DNA of 64,000 nucleotides from Mangifera indica. Its lineage: Eukaryota > Streptophyta > Magnoliopsida > Sapindales > Anacardiaceae. Of the stretch, positions 53,527-64,000 are shown piece after piece. The notes below the pieces were generated by a model, which saw only the letters and a list, made by a program, of their open reading frames with translations, ran no database searches and had not been told where the DNA came from. Within the stretch, counting starts at the first letter, position 1, and each line of letters starts with the position of its first letter. Location: assembly GCF_011075055.1 (NCBI RefSeq), contig NC_058145.1:4435228-4499227 (forward strand), in the 5' to 3' direction. The translations under genes and the position numbers were made by a program.

Positions 53527-56500
53527 TCGATTGTGTGAGTGTTTGGATTTGCGACCTCGTGGCTTTTAAATTTTGTTGATAAGACTGATATTTTCTTTAG
53601 TTGAATAAGGGTTTTTTATGAACTTGATAACTGGTTGAATTTCAACAACGTTATTACTTGTGCCTCTATATTTATGGTTACATTATTTACATGGGGAATT
53701 ACATGAATTTATAAATTACTCGTTCTTTATTGAGTGTGTGATCTCCTATAACGATTGAAATTCTGTGCTAATAGCTGTGAATTAAAGTTCGTTGTTTCTT
53801 AGGGTTTTTTTTCTCTGTTATAGCATTAATATTAAAGTTGCAGAGAATATCATAGGTTTTCAAAAAAAGACAAATCATTCTATATTGATTTTAGTTTAGA
53901 TTTTGCAAAGTAGCTGTTTAAGGGCTGACAGTGAGCTACTGGAATTAGCTATATTTTCGATTATCTGATGCGTGGTTGCAGTTTGTGGTAATAGATGAAG
54001 ACAAGATTTCATCGAATCAAATTTTATGAATTGGTAGTTCTGCCTAAACACATCTTTTTACTGTTGGCTATATCTTAATCTGGAAGTTAATCTGTATATA
54101 TAATTATTAAATTTATTTAAATTTCAGACTTTTTATTCCTTATGTGAAGAGGGTGGTCAATTGTGAGAAAAAATAAAAGATGGTTTTGAAGACAATGTGT
54201 TGAAGAATTTAAATTTAGACTTCAAAGGTTCCACCCCAAGAAGATTTTGAGAAACTCTAGTTGAGAAAAAATTTACCTATCGACTGAAGTAGTTCTCATT
54301 TGTCACTGTAACTCTGTACGATATATTCTTTCTTTTATTGATGCCCATCAATTTCGCAACTTCCCCAATGTGTTGAATGTGCTAAACTGGGGGTTAGTTC
54401 AAGTCTGTGTCACAGATAGTTATGGTTCAACATTGATTACAATAGTAAAAAAGATTAGTTTTATCTACTAGCTTCTAGGATTTGTTTCTTGAAATTGCTC
54501 ACACATTTTCTATGATAAAATCATTTTAGTGTAATGTATAATTCAAGGATTTAATTTCCAGAACCATGTATGTTTTTATGCATGCACCTGCTCCTCTAGG
54601 GCTCTTCCTTTATTTCCTCAGAGGAGCAGGGTTGGCCACCATTTTCTTGTTTGCCAGCCCATTGGTAAAGCAACATTGTTGTTAATAATGCACATGTTTG
54701 AAATTTCATTTTTTCCAGATCATCTTTATCAAGTACTAGCTATGCGTGGACAATCATGATTTTTCCCATATAAAGAATTTGCTGTGTGTGGATAATCATG
54801 ATTCAATGATAACTGCATTGCAGGGCTGTGTACTGCATACATGATACAACTGAGATGTGAATTTTGTTTTAAATATCTACTTTCTGCTCATACCAACCCC
54901 ACATTTTTCTGCTTATTTAAATAATTACACTGCAATAAGTTGCAAAACCATTGATTCCTTTGTATTTCAATATATTACCAAGGCATTTCTATGGATAGTC
55001 ATCTGTCATAATACTTGCACTTGACTGCTACTGCTTGGTGTCATTGTTTTCTTGTTAATGAAATCGAATCAATTCGGTTTGATGATTGCCCTGCTGCTGG
55101 TTGTATAAGTGTGCAAACATTAAATTTATTGTAATGAATGTCCTGTTGTTATTTATGCTCTGTGTGCGAACACTTCAAAACACCTTTTTTATCCATGACT
55201 CGTGATCTCCAGTCATCTTTTTCACCAATCTAGTTGGAGACTAGGAGCAACAATGTCTTATGCCTTGATTTATCTCTTTTAAAGAAAGTAGGTGGATCTC
55301 ATAGGTTTTTTTCTAAACTTTTGTACAATAAAGCTATCAAAATACACCTTTGAAATTGATCCCATTTGCTGTTTTTGAACACTTGATAGTTGAGAGCGAG
55401 GATGGAGAGCATTATGAATGTACAATTCAGAAATTCTTTTGAGTTAAATTGGAAGTCATTCTACGGTTTAGAAACTCTATGTTTTTGGTGGGTTTTTATT
55501 AATAAAAAATTAACTTGCTCTGTAGGATAGATTACATTTCCCCTTGGAGCTATAATATGATTTGATCAATTGTTGTATTCCTCTTGACAAATGTCGAAGT
55601 CTCTTGTTTATCCGGTTCTGGTCATAGTTACATTGATAGGTGGCCTTTTTTTTAAGCTCATCACCTTAAAAATTTACCAAAGCTCTTGCCAAGTGCACTG
55701 GTAAAGAAATAAAAATCAATATTCAACAAATTTACAATGAACATTGAGTTATTCTATTTAAATGTGTGTGAAGTAATGGGAATGAAACACAATTCCCACT
55801 CATCCTTGACTTGTATTTGGAGCTATCATCAATGAACCAACTCAAAATATTGTATGTACTTAATTTAAATACATAAATATTTATATATTTGTGTTATTAT
55901 ATAATTGAATATTATTTTATTTTTAATTTAAAAATTTTTAATTATTCAATGAGACATATAAATGTGTACATGTTTGTATATGGACAGTGAGTAAATATAG
56001 TTTTTTTGAACAATTATTTTACCTGTTAAAATCAATTTCAAGTGAAGAAATTAAATTTATAACAAATTCAACTCCTAAGTTTGGCAAATTAATTAAAATA
56101 AGTAAAATTATAAGCGTTTATACGTTTTTAGATCAACGTAAAATTTTTTTACCAAATTAAGCAAACACTACTTTTTTTAACCATTTTACCCTTATGTTAA
56201 AAAACCAACTAAAATCCAAAGTCAAACACTTTTAAAGTTACTTTTGTCGAAAACGGAAAAGAGGAGGTCGAAATCAGAAATCTGAAAACACAGAGCGAGA
56301 ATTACCGACGAATATCCTAAAAGTAGTTGAAGCGGCAACGACAATATATCAACAATAGCTTCACAGGTTAGTTACCATTTGCATTTATTTATTTGGTTTA
56401 ATGTTGTGGATAAAATGATGATTCGGTGTAAATAATTTATTGTGATGGTTTAATGTTGAGATGTATTGGATGAAAAAATTATTTTTTCTGAGAATGTGCA

Positions 56501-56600
56501 TCAGTTGTGGTGGTTACGGTGGTGGGTAGGGGTTTTACAGTGAAACCCTAAATCTATCGAATTATATATATGTATGTTTTTGAATGTTTCGAATGGTATA
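53527..56600. other. 3' side of the complex I gene and intergenic sequence
   Basis: The first few hundred bases should be the 3' untranslated region. The remaining 2.5 kb is less AT-rich than other gaps and lacks long frames, so a 3' untranslated intron or a non-coding transcript is possible but unproven. An 11-bp inverted repeat, CCTGCTCCTCT / AGAGGAGCAGG, lies at 54587-54597 and 54620-54630. ATGATT-containing direct repeats occur near 54745-54805. Confidence 0.4.
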
Positions 56601-56639
56601 CAATGATGAAGTTTTGATGTTAATGGATGCCTGAAAGTA

Positions 56640-56960
56640 TAGTCGTCGAAAAACGAAAGCCACGCAAATTTACAGAGCCACGCAAACACCGCGCAAACTA
56701 TGCAATGCGCACATACACTGCGCAAACTGATCACGCACTACGCATCCGCTCACGCACTGCACAAACCATGATAAATGCGCACAAACGCATAACCGTGCAA
56801 ACTGCGCAAACATCGCGCATACCGCGCATATTGCGCAAACATCGCTCGTCACGCACTGCGCAAACCGCGTTAACCGCACTATGCGCGCATACATTGCACA
56901 AACCTCGCAAGAGCTTGCTTACACCGCGCAAACCGCGCGCAAAGTCGCGTAAAATGCTCA
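56640..56960. repeat. CGCAAAC-rich degenerate array upstream of the DUF1985 gene
   Basis: Dozens of variants of GCGCAAAC, GCGCATAC and ACGCACTG over about 320 bp. It is strikingly GC-rich in AT-rich surroundings. It ends about 80 bp before the likely start of the DUF1985 gene. Reading frames across it on both strands are artefacts of the repeat. Confidence 0.9.
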
Positions 56961-58824
56961 TTACAGAATGTGAAATCTGTTTTATAATTGTTTAAATTTA
57001 AGCTTTATTAAATGAAACTAAAAGCATTTCATTTTAAACTTGTTTTCTCAGAAATTCCCAATTAATAATCAAGTGGGAGAGAGGCGATTTCATGATGCGC
57101 ATGATTTTAGAGTTCCCATTAATATTCGTAGTCACAATGATACGGTGAAACATATTAGAGCAAAATTAAGTTCAGAACAGAAAATATTATTTAGACAAAC
57201 GTGTTTCGGACATTTTTTGGATCTTGAACTGCATGGATATAGTTCAACCCTATTACACAGTGTATTATTTCGACAAGTGAATAAGGGTGAGTTGGGAGAA
57301 GTGTTTTGGTTTCGATTAAATTGGGTCGATTGTAGATTTAGTCCGATTGAGTTTGCTATGATTACTAGATTGAGGTTTAGTACAGAATCGGATATAATTG
57401 AATACATAACCGTAAATTCATTGAATTTTAGAAACAAGTACTTTCGAAGTAGCAAATTAGTGACTCATGGGGATCTAGGTAAAAGTTTCATGTCTAAAGC
57501 GTGGGGAGACAATGATGAAGATGTAGTCAAAATAGTTGTATTGTATCTGATACATTATAGATTATTGGGAGTAGATAACTGAAGAATGGTATCAGAATAT
57601 ATAATGCAGTTAGTAGATGATTGGGACAGTTTCAATAGATTCCCATAGGGGACTATGGGTTGGAAGTTGACTGCAGAATCAATGAGCTGAGCAGTGGAGA
57701 AACTGTATGAAGAAGTTATGAATGAGTATCGAACATACGATCCAGATATTCCAGTATAATGTTATGCATTGATGAGATTTACAGTTGCATTGCAGGTAAC
57801 CTTATAAATAAATATTATTTATATTTTTTTTCTTTTACTTTTTTGGGTTGCATATTCATTTCATAAATTTTATCTTTATATGGGATGCAGATATGGATAT
57901 ATGAAACTCTCAGTAACTTAGGGGGTTTCGCAGCTTACAAGTCCAAAGATAGGATCCCTCGCATGTTGAGATGGAAATCACTTGAGCGGTTAGGATGGGA
58001 TCTTGTGAACAACATATTTGGAACTTTTCAGGTATGTAATTCATTTTTGACATAAAAAAATAAGTTAATTTGTTATATATAAAAAATTGATATGTTTATT
58101 AAAATATTTGTTAGGATGTTGTCACTTCTGTCTTAATTTCATCTGCTGAGAAGAAGCAATCAGTTTGGTTTAGAGAGGTTATGGATTTTATGGGGTACAT
58201 AGAAGAATCTGATGATGATCGTATCCCTATTCAATCTAGCGGTGCAATTCAATCTCCTCACCCCACACGTCAAAGCACACCTGTACATGGTCCAATCATG
58301 CCTGGATGGACTCCACCACCGGTTACCGGATCAGAGCGTCGATCCACATATCGAACATCAATGTCCCCTCGTGAAACTACAAGAAGATCCCCGGTGTTAC
58401 ACATATTGCACCCACATCTACTACTGAATATGTTCGTATTGAGAAAATGCTACGTGGGTTTATAAAAACAGTAGAAGATCGTTTTAGAGAATTTGAAGAG
58501 CGACAAACATCCATTGAAACAAAAGTGTCTAAGATGCAACATATGTTTCATGCCACCCTTGGATATGAGGTTAGTAAAAAAAAAAAAAAAAATCATATGT
58601 TTAACATTTAAAATGTAACGACGATAATTATAATAATCTTTCATGATAACACAGGATGAGTCAGCGGAGGTCATTATTGAGGTACCCCAAGATGACGATG
58701 TTTGTCCATTTGATTATTATGAAGTGGTCACTGATCATAGACCTATGGAGACATCATTTCAATCTCGATCGAGTACTCGAAGGACATTACGGGGAAGAAT
58801 TATCAAAAAAGGGGGGACTCTACT

Positions 58825-58940
58825 TGTTAGAATATGCCCTAAAAACTAATCGCTTTAATTGGTTTTAAGGGTTGTATATTTTGCATATACATTATTAATA
58901 AAAGAAAAGTTCTGTTATACTTCACATGTTTTCAACGTCA

Positions 58941-59014
<74 letters not shown>

Positions 59015-60507
59015 AGTTGTATATTACATCCATATTAACTACATGCATACGACATGTGAAAGGTCCCGATAAGTTTTAATAAACGTCATCAAATCGTTCC
59101 CTACATAGGCAATCTGTTTGGGTAATAGTATTGCATAGTGGGTGTGTGCTATATCACCACAGTATATCAATGGATGATATTAGACATGGTGGATATACAC
59201 ATGGATAAACAATGGAACCATTTGATGGTTAGAGAACTGATCAAAGGTTATTTTATTATATTGTTTATCGAACATGACCGCTGAACGATGATCACATGGG
59301 CATTAATATGTAGTCAATGATACATCGTGAATCATACTAGTGTATAGATCCTTTGACTTGAGATATCACAGTTGTGCTTCGTTCCGGAACGTGTGGTTCA
59401 TACGGTGTATACCACGAAGCTAATCATGTCTCGTTCAGAAGCCGTTTTGATCATATGTTGCTTGAGCGAGAGGACAAGTGATGATCATACAAGGATCTGT
59501 CAGCTCGACTACTCCCGAGTTTCCATACGAATATTGAGAAATATGAAAATCTAAGACACTGGCCAGTGTAGATAAAAGACCACAAGAAAAGAGTTTCGAT
59601 GTGGCACATTATGATGTATTACTTAATATTCGAAAAGATTAAATATTGGATTTTGACATTCCATAAATCCAAGTTTAATCGGGATGTAATGACGGAGGGA
59701 TTAGACTACATGGTAAGTGTGAGTAAGAAAGGTTCATTTGATATTATGAGAAGCTTGTATGTCATTGTGATGTAGGGGTCATGGGACATTGCTAGATGAT
59801 ACCACATGATTAGTGGGAGTTTCATTTTGTAGCAGAAAATGAAGTATATCGGTTAACGACAGTTTTAGGTTATATAATGATATAATGAAACGTATCGTCC
59901 GATATGGGGCCCAGACTACGTCACTATGAATCTTGAAGGTCACATCTATATTTCAAGGAAGAAAATGGTATTATGAAGCTGAAAATATTTATCCATGGTT
60001 AGCTAGCACTTTTTGAGGATAAAAATTGTGCTTTTCGAATAAGATTCGGAAAAGGGGCAAAATTGTCATTTTACACCTTTTAAATTGTTTAGAAAGTTAA
60101 AATGATTAATTTTGGGCACAAATGAATTAACATGTGTCAAATTCTCATTTCTCTTATTTTTCCACCAATGAGAATTAAATATATGTTTTAACTTGATAAT
60201 TATCAAGTTTTAATGCAATAAATATGAGAGAAAATAAAGAAAAAATATATATTTTTCTTTTCTTCTTCTTCTTTGCAGGGAAAAACTTCTCTTTTTTTTC
60301 ATTTTTCTTCCTTGAATGGTGTAAGTCAAGAGATCACTTATTTTAGTGATTCAAACTTCCAAACTTCAAATCAAATTACAAGGTATAAGGTAGTTTACAT
60401 ATTTCTATGTTTTATTTCTTGAAAAACCATGTAAACTCTTCAATACCATTGTTACATATGATGTGAACATAAATTGAAAATTTTAATTTTGTTGCCAAAA
60501 TCCTTCA
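58825..60507 (+). mobile_element. Probable solo LTR (copia-like), 1683 bp
   Basis: Begins TGTTAGAATATGCCC, an opening I associate with plant copia LTRs, and ends CCAAAATCCTTCA. The flanks CTACT (58820-58824) and CTATT (60508-60512) fit a 5-bp target duplication with one change. Removing the insertion and one flank copy leaves an uninterrupted DUF1985 reading frame, which independently supports both ends. No gag or pol lies inside. It contains a long TA microsatellite. Confidence 0.75.
58945..59009. repeat. TA microsatellite inside the solo LTR
   Basis: About 32 uninterrupted TA units, the longest TA run in the window. Confidence 0.95.
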
Positions 60508-60879
60508 CTATTAAGCCCTTTTATAGATCTTATAAGACAACGCCGACCACAGGAAGGGAACCAACAAACGAATATTGATTTTGACCAATGGTATGATAAC
60601 GCCGACAATAATGACACAACATTAACTTATTTGCATAGGCCTTGCAAGAATTTTTTTTAAATATTAAATTACAGCACAATATCTATTGATTAATACAAAA
60701 AAAAAAATACAACGTTTAATGTACAAAGTGATTAATACAAAACAAAAAAAACGACTTTGCCACAGTTGTAGTGTACATTTACCCACTCCAACCCATTCTA
60801 AACACCTGTAACAAGACACATAAAATATTATAGTTTTAAATAAAATTGAAATGCAAATGTAATGTATAGCAACCTGATA

Positions 60880-63626
60880 CTTGAAATGCAATGGAAGACC
60901 AGCACATCATGTCCCTCGTCCTCGTCTTGCCTCGGATAAAGGGTTTGTACAAGTAATCCTAGTATGCCCACGCTCGCGACCCCTATTACAAGTTGGCGTA
61001 CTTCCTCCCCCTACGATAGTCTCCTTCTTTGTTCTGATGGTCGACCTGAACGTCGACTTTGTATGATTGGTGGCTGGACCGTGGGAAGATTATTCGGACG
61101 TAACCATTCAGAAGGATCTCCTAGTGGTTCAACACTCTCTCTATATACTGCTTGTCAATATTCGGTTGAATAGTATTTGCTTACCCATTGATAACAATCA
61201 GAAAGATTCTGAAACCTGACCATGGCTACAACGTGTGTACACGGAATATGTGACAATTGAAATTTCTTACAGTTGCACTCCCTCGCACATAGATCCACTA
61301 TAACGATCGACTGGCCCATACCGTGCACTCATATCGGTACATAGTTATTGGTTTGACAACCATGTTAGTTGATTTATGGATATGTCCTGCTATTTTCTCC
61401 TCAACCCATGGAGTGAGTTGATTAGTAGAAGCCTCTACATGATTACAAATATATTATAAGTACATATTTCAACATCATGCACAAAAGTAGGAAAAATTAT
61501 ACAAACCTGTCGTAGTGCGTCAGGAGTAAAACCATTTTTGCATGGTGGAACATAAAAACTCAAGTAGCATCATAACCGGTAATTTTTTTATGTGTCGTGC
61601 TAAGGCATTAAATGACTCAGCAATATTTGTTATCATTATATTATATCGGAGACCTGGAAAATAAGTACGGGTCTAACGTCTATAGTCTATTCCCTATAAA
61701 TAAGCACCCGCTAAGGGATTTTCATCATTGATCATTCGCATTGCGTCCTCAAAATTTGGTATCCAATAAGTTTTCGCTGCTCGTCAAAACAACCCATCTA
61801 TATGCTTTGTTTGTTTATACTTGCTTCACATATTACCCTTGATATGATGGTTGCACCAACCGTGATGTGTATTTGGGAACACTTCATGCACGGAGTGAAT
61901 GATAGCATGATGTCTATCTGAAATGATAGCATGATGTCTATCTGAAATGATAGCCAAATTTGGAAGATCACCTATACACCCATGTAATGCTCACAGAAAA
62001 TGGGTCTAAGTCATTGTTTCTTCCTTTCCTCTTATACCAAATGTCAAAAGATAAATTTGGTTGTTTCCATCTTTACCCACAACAACAAAAATGTACCACA
62101 ATATCGTCATTTTAAAAAAGAACCATCAATACAAATAACAGGACGACAATATTCTTGAAATGCTCTAATTGAGCAACCTGAGGCCATAAAGACAAAACGA
62201 AACCGATTATCTATATCAGTGTCAATGTGTGTAACTGTGCCAAGATTTTTCAGTTCCAAATTGTAACAATATACAGGTAATTGTTTGAACGACTCTTCGG
62301 GAGAACCTCTAATCTCATTCAACGTCGAATTCTTAGCATGCCAAGCTTGAGTATAGGAGATATCTATTTTGTATCTATCTGCAACATCCGTTATGATATC
62401 TTTCTGCCTATAGATTCGGTTAGAAGCAGTAAACACAGATTGCAATATTTTTCCAAGTGTTCGTTGCCTACTTGTCTGTGGTGAGGCATTATGGCATCCC
62501 GAGGGCAAGTGTGAGTTTCCAACTTCCGTAATACAAAAATATCTGTGTTTTGTAATTTAACTCTCCTTGCCTTCCATTTACATTGAGCGTGTGCACATTT
62601 GATATCCCATCTTTTTTTGTTTAAACTAGTCACCTTGATCTGATAGCCTTTTTCCAAAGCATCTCTATACATCGTATCAATCAACACCTGTTTACATGTA
62701 AATTGATCATTCACTTTGATTCTCCCATCTCGTGGTGGAACTGCATATAATGCAATACCCTTATTTTCTACATCTCTATAAGGATCTAGAGCATCGAAAA
62801 AAGGATTTGTAACTTGTACATTAATAGAAATGGGTTGGCCATGCATTGTTGGAGTGTTATGAAATAAACTTCTCTCAGCTAATCCACTTGGACCAACTCC
62901 TGCTTCATGACCACCCTGTTAGCACCACTGTTTTCATCATTATCATCACCAACATCATCACATTCTTCATCATCACCATTATCACTACCACTTCTGTCAT
63001 CACCAATATCATCACCCTTGTCATCCCAATCATTATAACCACCATATTCTTCCTCGTTCGATTGAAAGTTTTATGTCGGAACAATACCCATCTCATCAAT
63101 TCTATCCGGTGTACCCCCTAAAGGGTCTTGCTCTCTTCTTATTTCATCATGTATCCTAACCTCAACCTCATCGCCTTCACGCATACTTGCTGGTTGCGTC
63201 TCATAATATATATTATCCAAGGAGTTAATCGCATCATCCATAGGTTTAAGTGATTGAACTTTTGGCTGTGGTTCAGTTCGTTGTTGTTGCATATTAGTTA
63301 TGACTTCTGTAGGCCTTGTAAACACTGTAAGAAATAATAGATCCCTTTTATGTGTCTTTGATAACCTCATTATAATCCGTATATCAAAATCATTCTTCAA
63401 TAAATATGACAAATCATTATAGGTGGTCAGATTTTGCATGTAAATTTTTACAATATTGTAACTTTGATTAAATGTCTAAACGAGAACACACTGCTTCTAC
63501 AAATCCATCAAAATTTATTTTTTTACTAATTGATATAAATGTTTGAACTCCATCAACGTATTTCATATTATCACCTCTATTAACCCAATATCCACCATAT
63601 CTAAGCAAATATATTAGTTTACCCAT
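60880..63626 (-). pseudogene. MURA-type transposase pseudogene of MULE copy 2
   Basis: The start codon is probably at 63626 (MGKLIYLLRYGGYW, a typical MURA N-terminus). Next come an acidic linker (about 62930-63060) and a zinc-binding N-terminal domain (62391-62846: KRWDIKCAHAQCKWKARR). The catalytic region follows, with the first Asp intact in VICIDGSFLK (near 62110). The next codon is TGA where related proteins have Gly. The SDRH motif near 61925 is tandemly duplicated, NFEDAMRMI (near 61750) carries the likely catalytic Glu, and a SWIM finger CNCKKFQLSHIPCTH lies near 61240-61280. Stops follow at YSTEY and after QRRRLS. A zinc-knuckle remnant, CNRGRERGHTRITC, is near 60960. The gene is dead but recently recognisable. 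Confidence 0.85.
61906..61955 (-). repeat. 24-bp in-frame tandem duplication in the transposase SDRH motif
   Basis: TGATAGCATGATGTCTATCT occurs twice in a row on the plus strand. On the gene strand it yields ISDRHHAI repeated, so the protein reads AIISDRHHAIISDRHHAII. The duplication is eight codons and keeps the frame. Confidence 0.92.
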
Positions 63627-63659
63627 ATTTTCTGCATAAAAGATATAAGAGAGATAAAT

Positions 63660-63790
63660 ACCCACGCAAAATGCAAACATGCAAATACGCAAAACGCAAA
63701 CACAAACACAAACGCAAACGCAAACACACAAACACACAAAACGCAACCCACGCAAAATGCAAAAAACGCAAAACGCAGATGCAAACCACG
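63660..63790. repeat. CGCAAAC/ACAAAC array upstream of the MURA gene
   Basis: About 130 bp of CGCAAAA, CGCAAAC and ACACAAAC units. It begins about 35 bp upstream of the transposase start codon. On the plus strand it reads in the same direction as the 56640-56960 array. Confidence 0.9.
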
Positions 63791-64000
63791 CAATTTACCA
63801 GAAATATTCTACGATTTTCGATTTTACCTAAATCTGGGGAACAAAACTATTAAATGCACAAATGTAAATATTTATAAAAAGATTCAAGCAAAAGAAAACC
63901 ACGCAAGAGGTGCTGATTACAGTTTTAAACTTTTTATTTCTAGAAAAGTTATTAGTTTTACAGTTTTCTGAATACAGATTGTTATTTATATAAAGGAAAC
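63791..64000. other. Right edge of the window, outer flank of MULE copy 2
   Basis: Includes one more ACCACGCAAGAGG unit (about 63899-63911), so the repeat-bearing end of the element may continue past the window. No gene seen. Confidence 0.4.

Larger units (their letters stand above)
57040..60660 (+). pseudogene. DUF1985 gene of MULE copy 2, interrupted by a solo LTR
   Basis: The first exon is open from 57040 to 57582 (180 codons) with a clear DUF1985 domain: CFGHFLDLELHGYSS, then LHSVLFRQVNKGELGEVFW and CRFSPIEFAMITRLRF. Stops follow before the splice donor at 57795. Later exons have intact GT-AG borders at 57891-58031, 58115-58569 and from 58655. The last exon is open to GGTLL, where the LTR begins. 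Beyond the LTR the same frame continues with SPFIDLIRQRRPQEGN and ends near 60660. LLSPFIDL resembles the linker just before the Ulp1 domain in related proteins, but no Ulp1 core follows, so the peptidase part is lost. Confidence 0.75.
56600..63800. mobile_element. Degenerate Kaonashi-type Mutator-like element, copy 2
   Basis: Same plan and orientation as copy 1: a plus-strand DUF1985 gene (57040 to about 60660) facing a minus-strand MURA transposase gene (about 60900-63626). CGCAAAC-type repeat arrays lie just upstream of both genes (56640-56960 and 63660-63790). A probable solo LTR (58825-60507) is inserted in the DUF1985 gene. The terminal inverted repeats and target duplication were not identified, and the right end may lie beyond the window. 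Confidence 0.8.

Noticed and set aside
56627..56995. 122-codon plus frame, and overlapping minus frames rich in Cys, Val and Ala, across the CGCAAAC array
   Set aside because: All frames are produced by the GCGCAAAC repeat. The low-complexity protein has no domain.
59372..59554. 60-codon plus frame inside the right-hand solo LTR
   Set aside because: LTRs are normally non-coding. No domain, no neighbours, and the length is expected by chance.
62846..63121. Ile/Thr-rich plus frame opposite the acidic linker of the transposase
   Set aside because: It is the complement of GAT/GAC repeats coding for the Asp-rich linker on the minus strand.
63468..63755. Minus frame opening with a VCVCVCVC run
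   Set aside because: The Cys/Val run is the CGCAAAC/ACAC array read in the 5' leader. The real transposase N-terminus starts later in the same frame, at MGKLIYLL (63626).

Overview
This window is nuclear DNA from a flowering plant, most likely a eudicot. The evidence is AT-rich intergenic sequence, genes split into many exons by GT-AG introns, a chloroplast-targeted translational GTPase, a plant-type calcium-dependent protein kinase, and many plant transposable elements (TEs). I found no bacterial operon, CRISPR array or rRNA, and no tRNA gene other than tRNA-like SINE sequence. I cannot name the species from sequence alone.

Three host genes are supported. On the minus strand, 11216-15450 is an eight-exon CDPK of 531 residues that resembles the CPK32/CPK8 subgroup. 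Also on the minus strand, 19916-30819 is a 14-exon chloroplast TypA/BipA GTPase of 676 residues (SVR3-like). On the plus strand, 53224-53526 is a single-exon protein of 100 residues that looks like the plant ESSS/NDUFB11-like subunit of mitochondrial complex I. I rebuilt the exon chains of the first two genes by hand, and every splice phase closes.

Most of the remainder is TE-derived. Two degenerate Mutator-like elements of the Kaonashi type lie at about 1.2-7.1 kb and 56.6-63.8 kb, in the same orientation. Each carries a DUF1985/Ulp1-like gene on the plus strand, convergent with a MURA-type transposase on the minus strand. Between them are a dead Ty1/copia element (40377-47504), two foldback MITEs with perfect 9-bp target duplications (33297-34102 and 44697-45618, the second inside the copia reverse transcriptase), a 2.3-kb solo LTR with a perfect 5-bp duplication (47789-50114), and a probable solo LTR inside the right-hand DUF1985 gene (58825-60507). 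There are also a TRIM and a SINE side by side in TypA intron 12, two hAT-like non-autonomous elements (35475-35753 and 51316-52378), a probable gypsy LTR remnant (36848 to about 38990) and many microsatellites.

The best leads are all TE structures. They include near-complete inverted-repeat MITEs whose four arms keep the same open frame, CGCAAAC arrays just upstream of both genes of the right-hand Mutator-like element, and an in-frame duplication of a transposase SDRH motif. Another is an insertion whose removal restores an open frame across a former exon. I did not find a convincing new multi-gene system.
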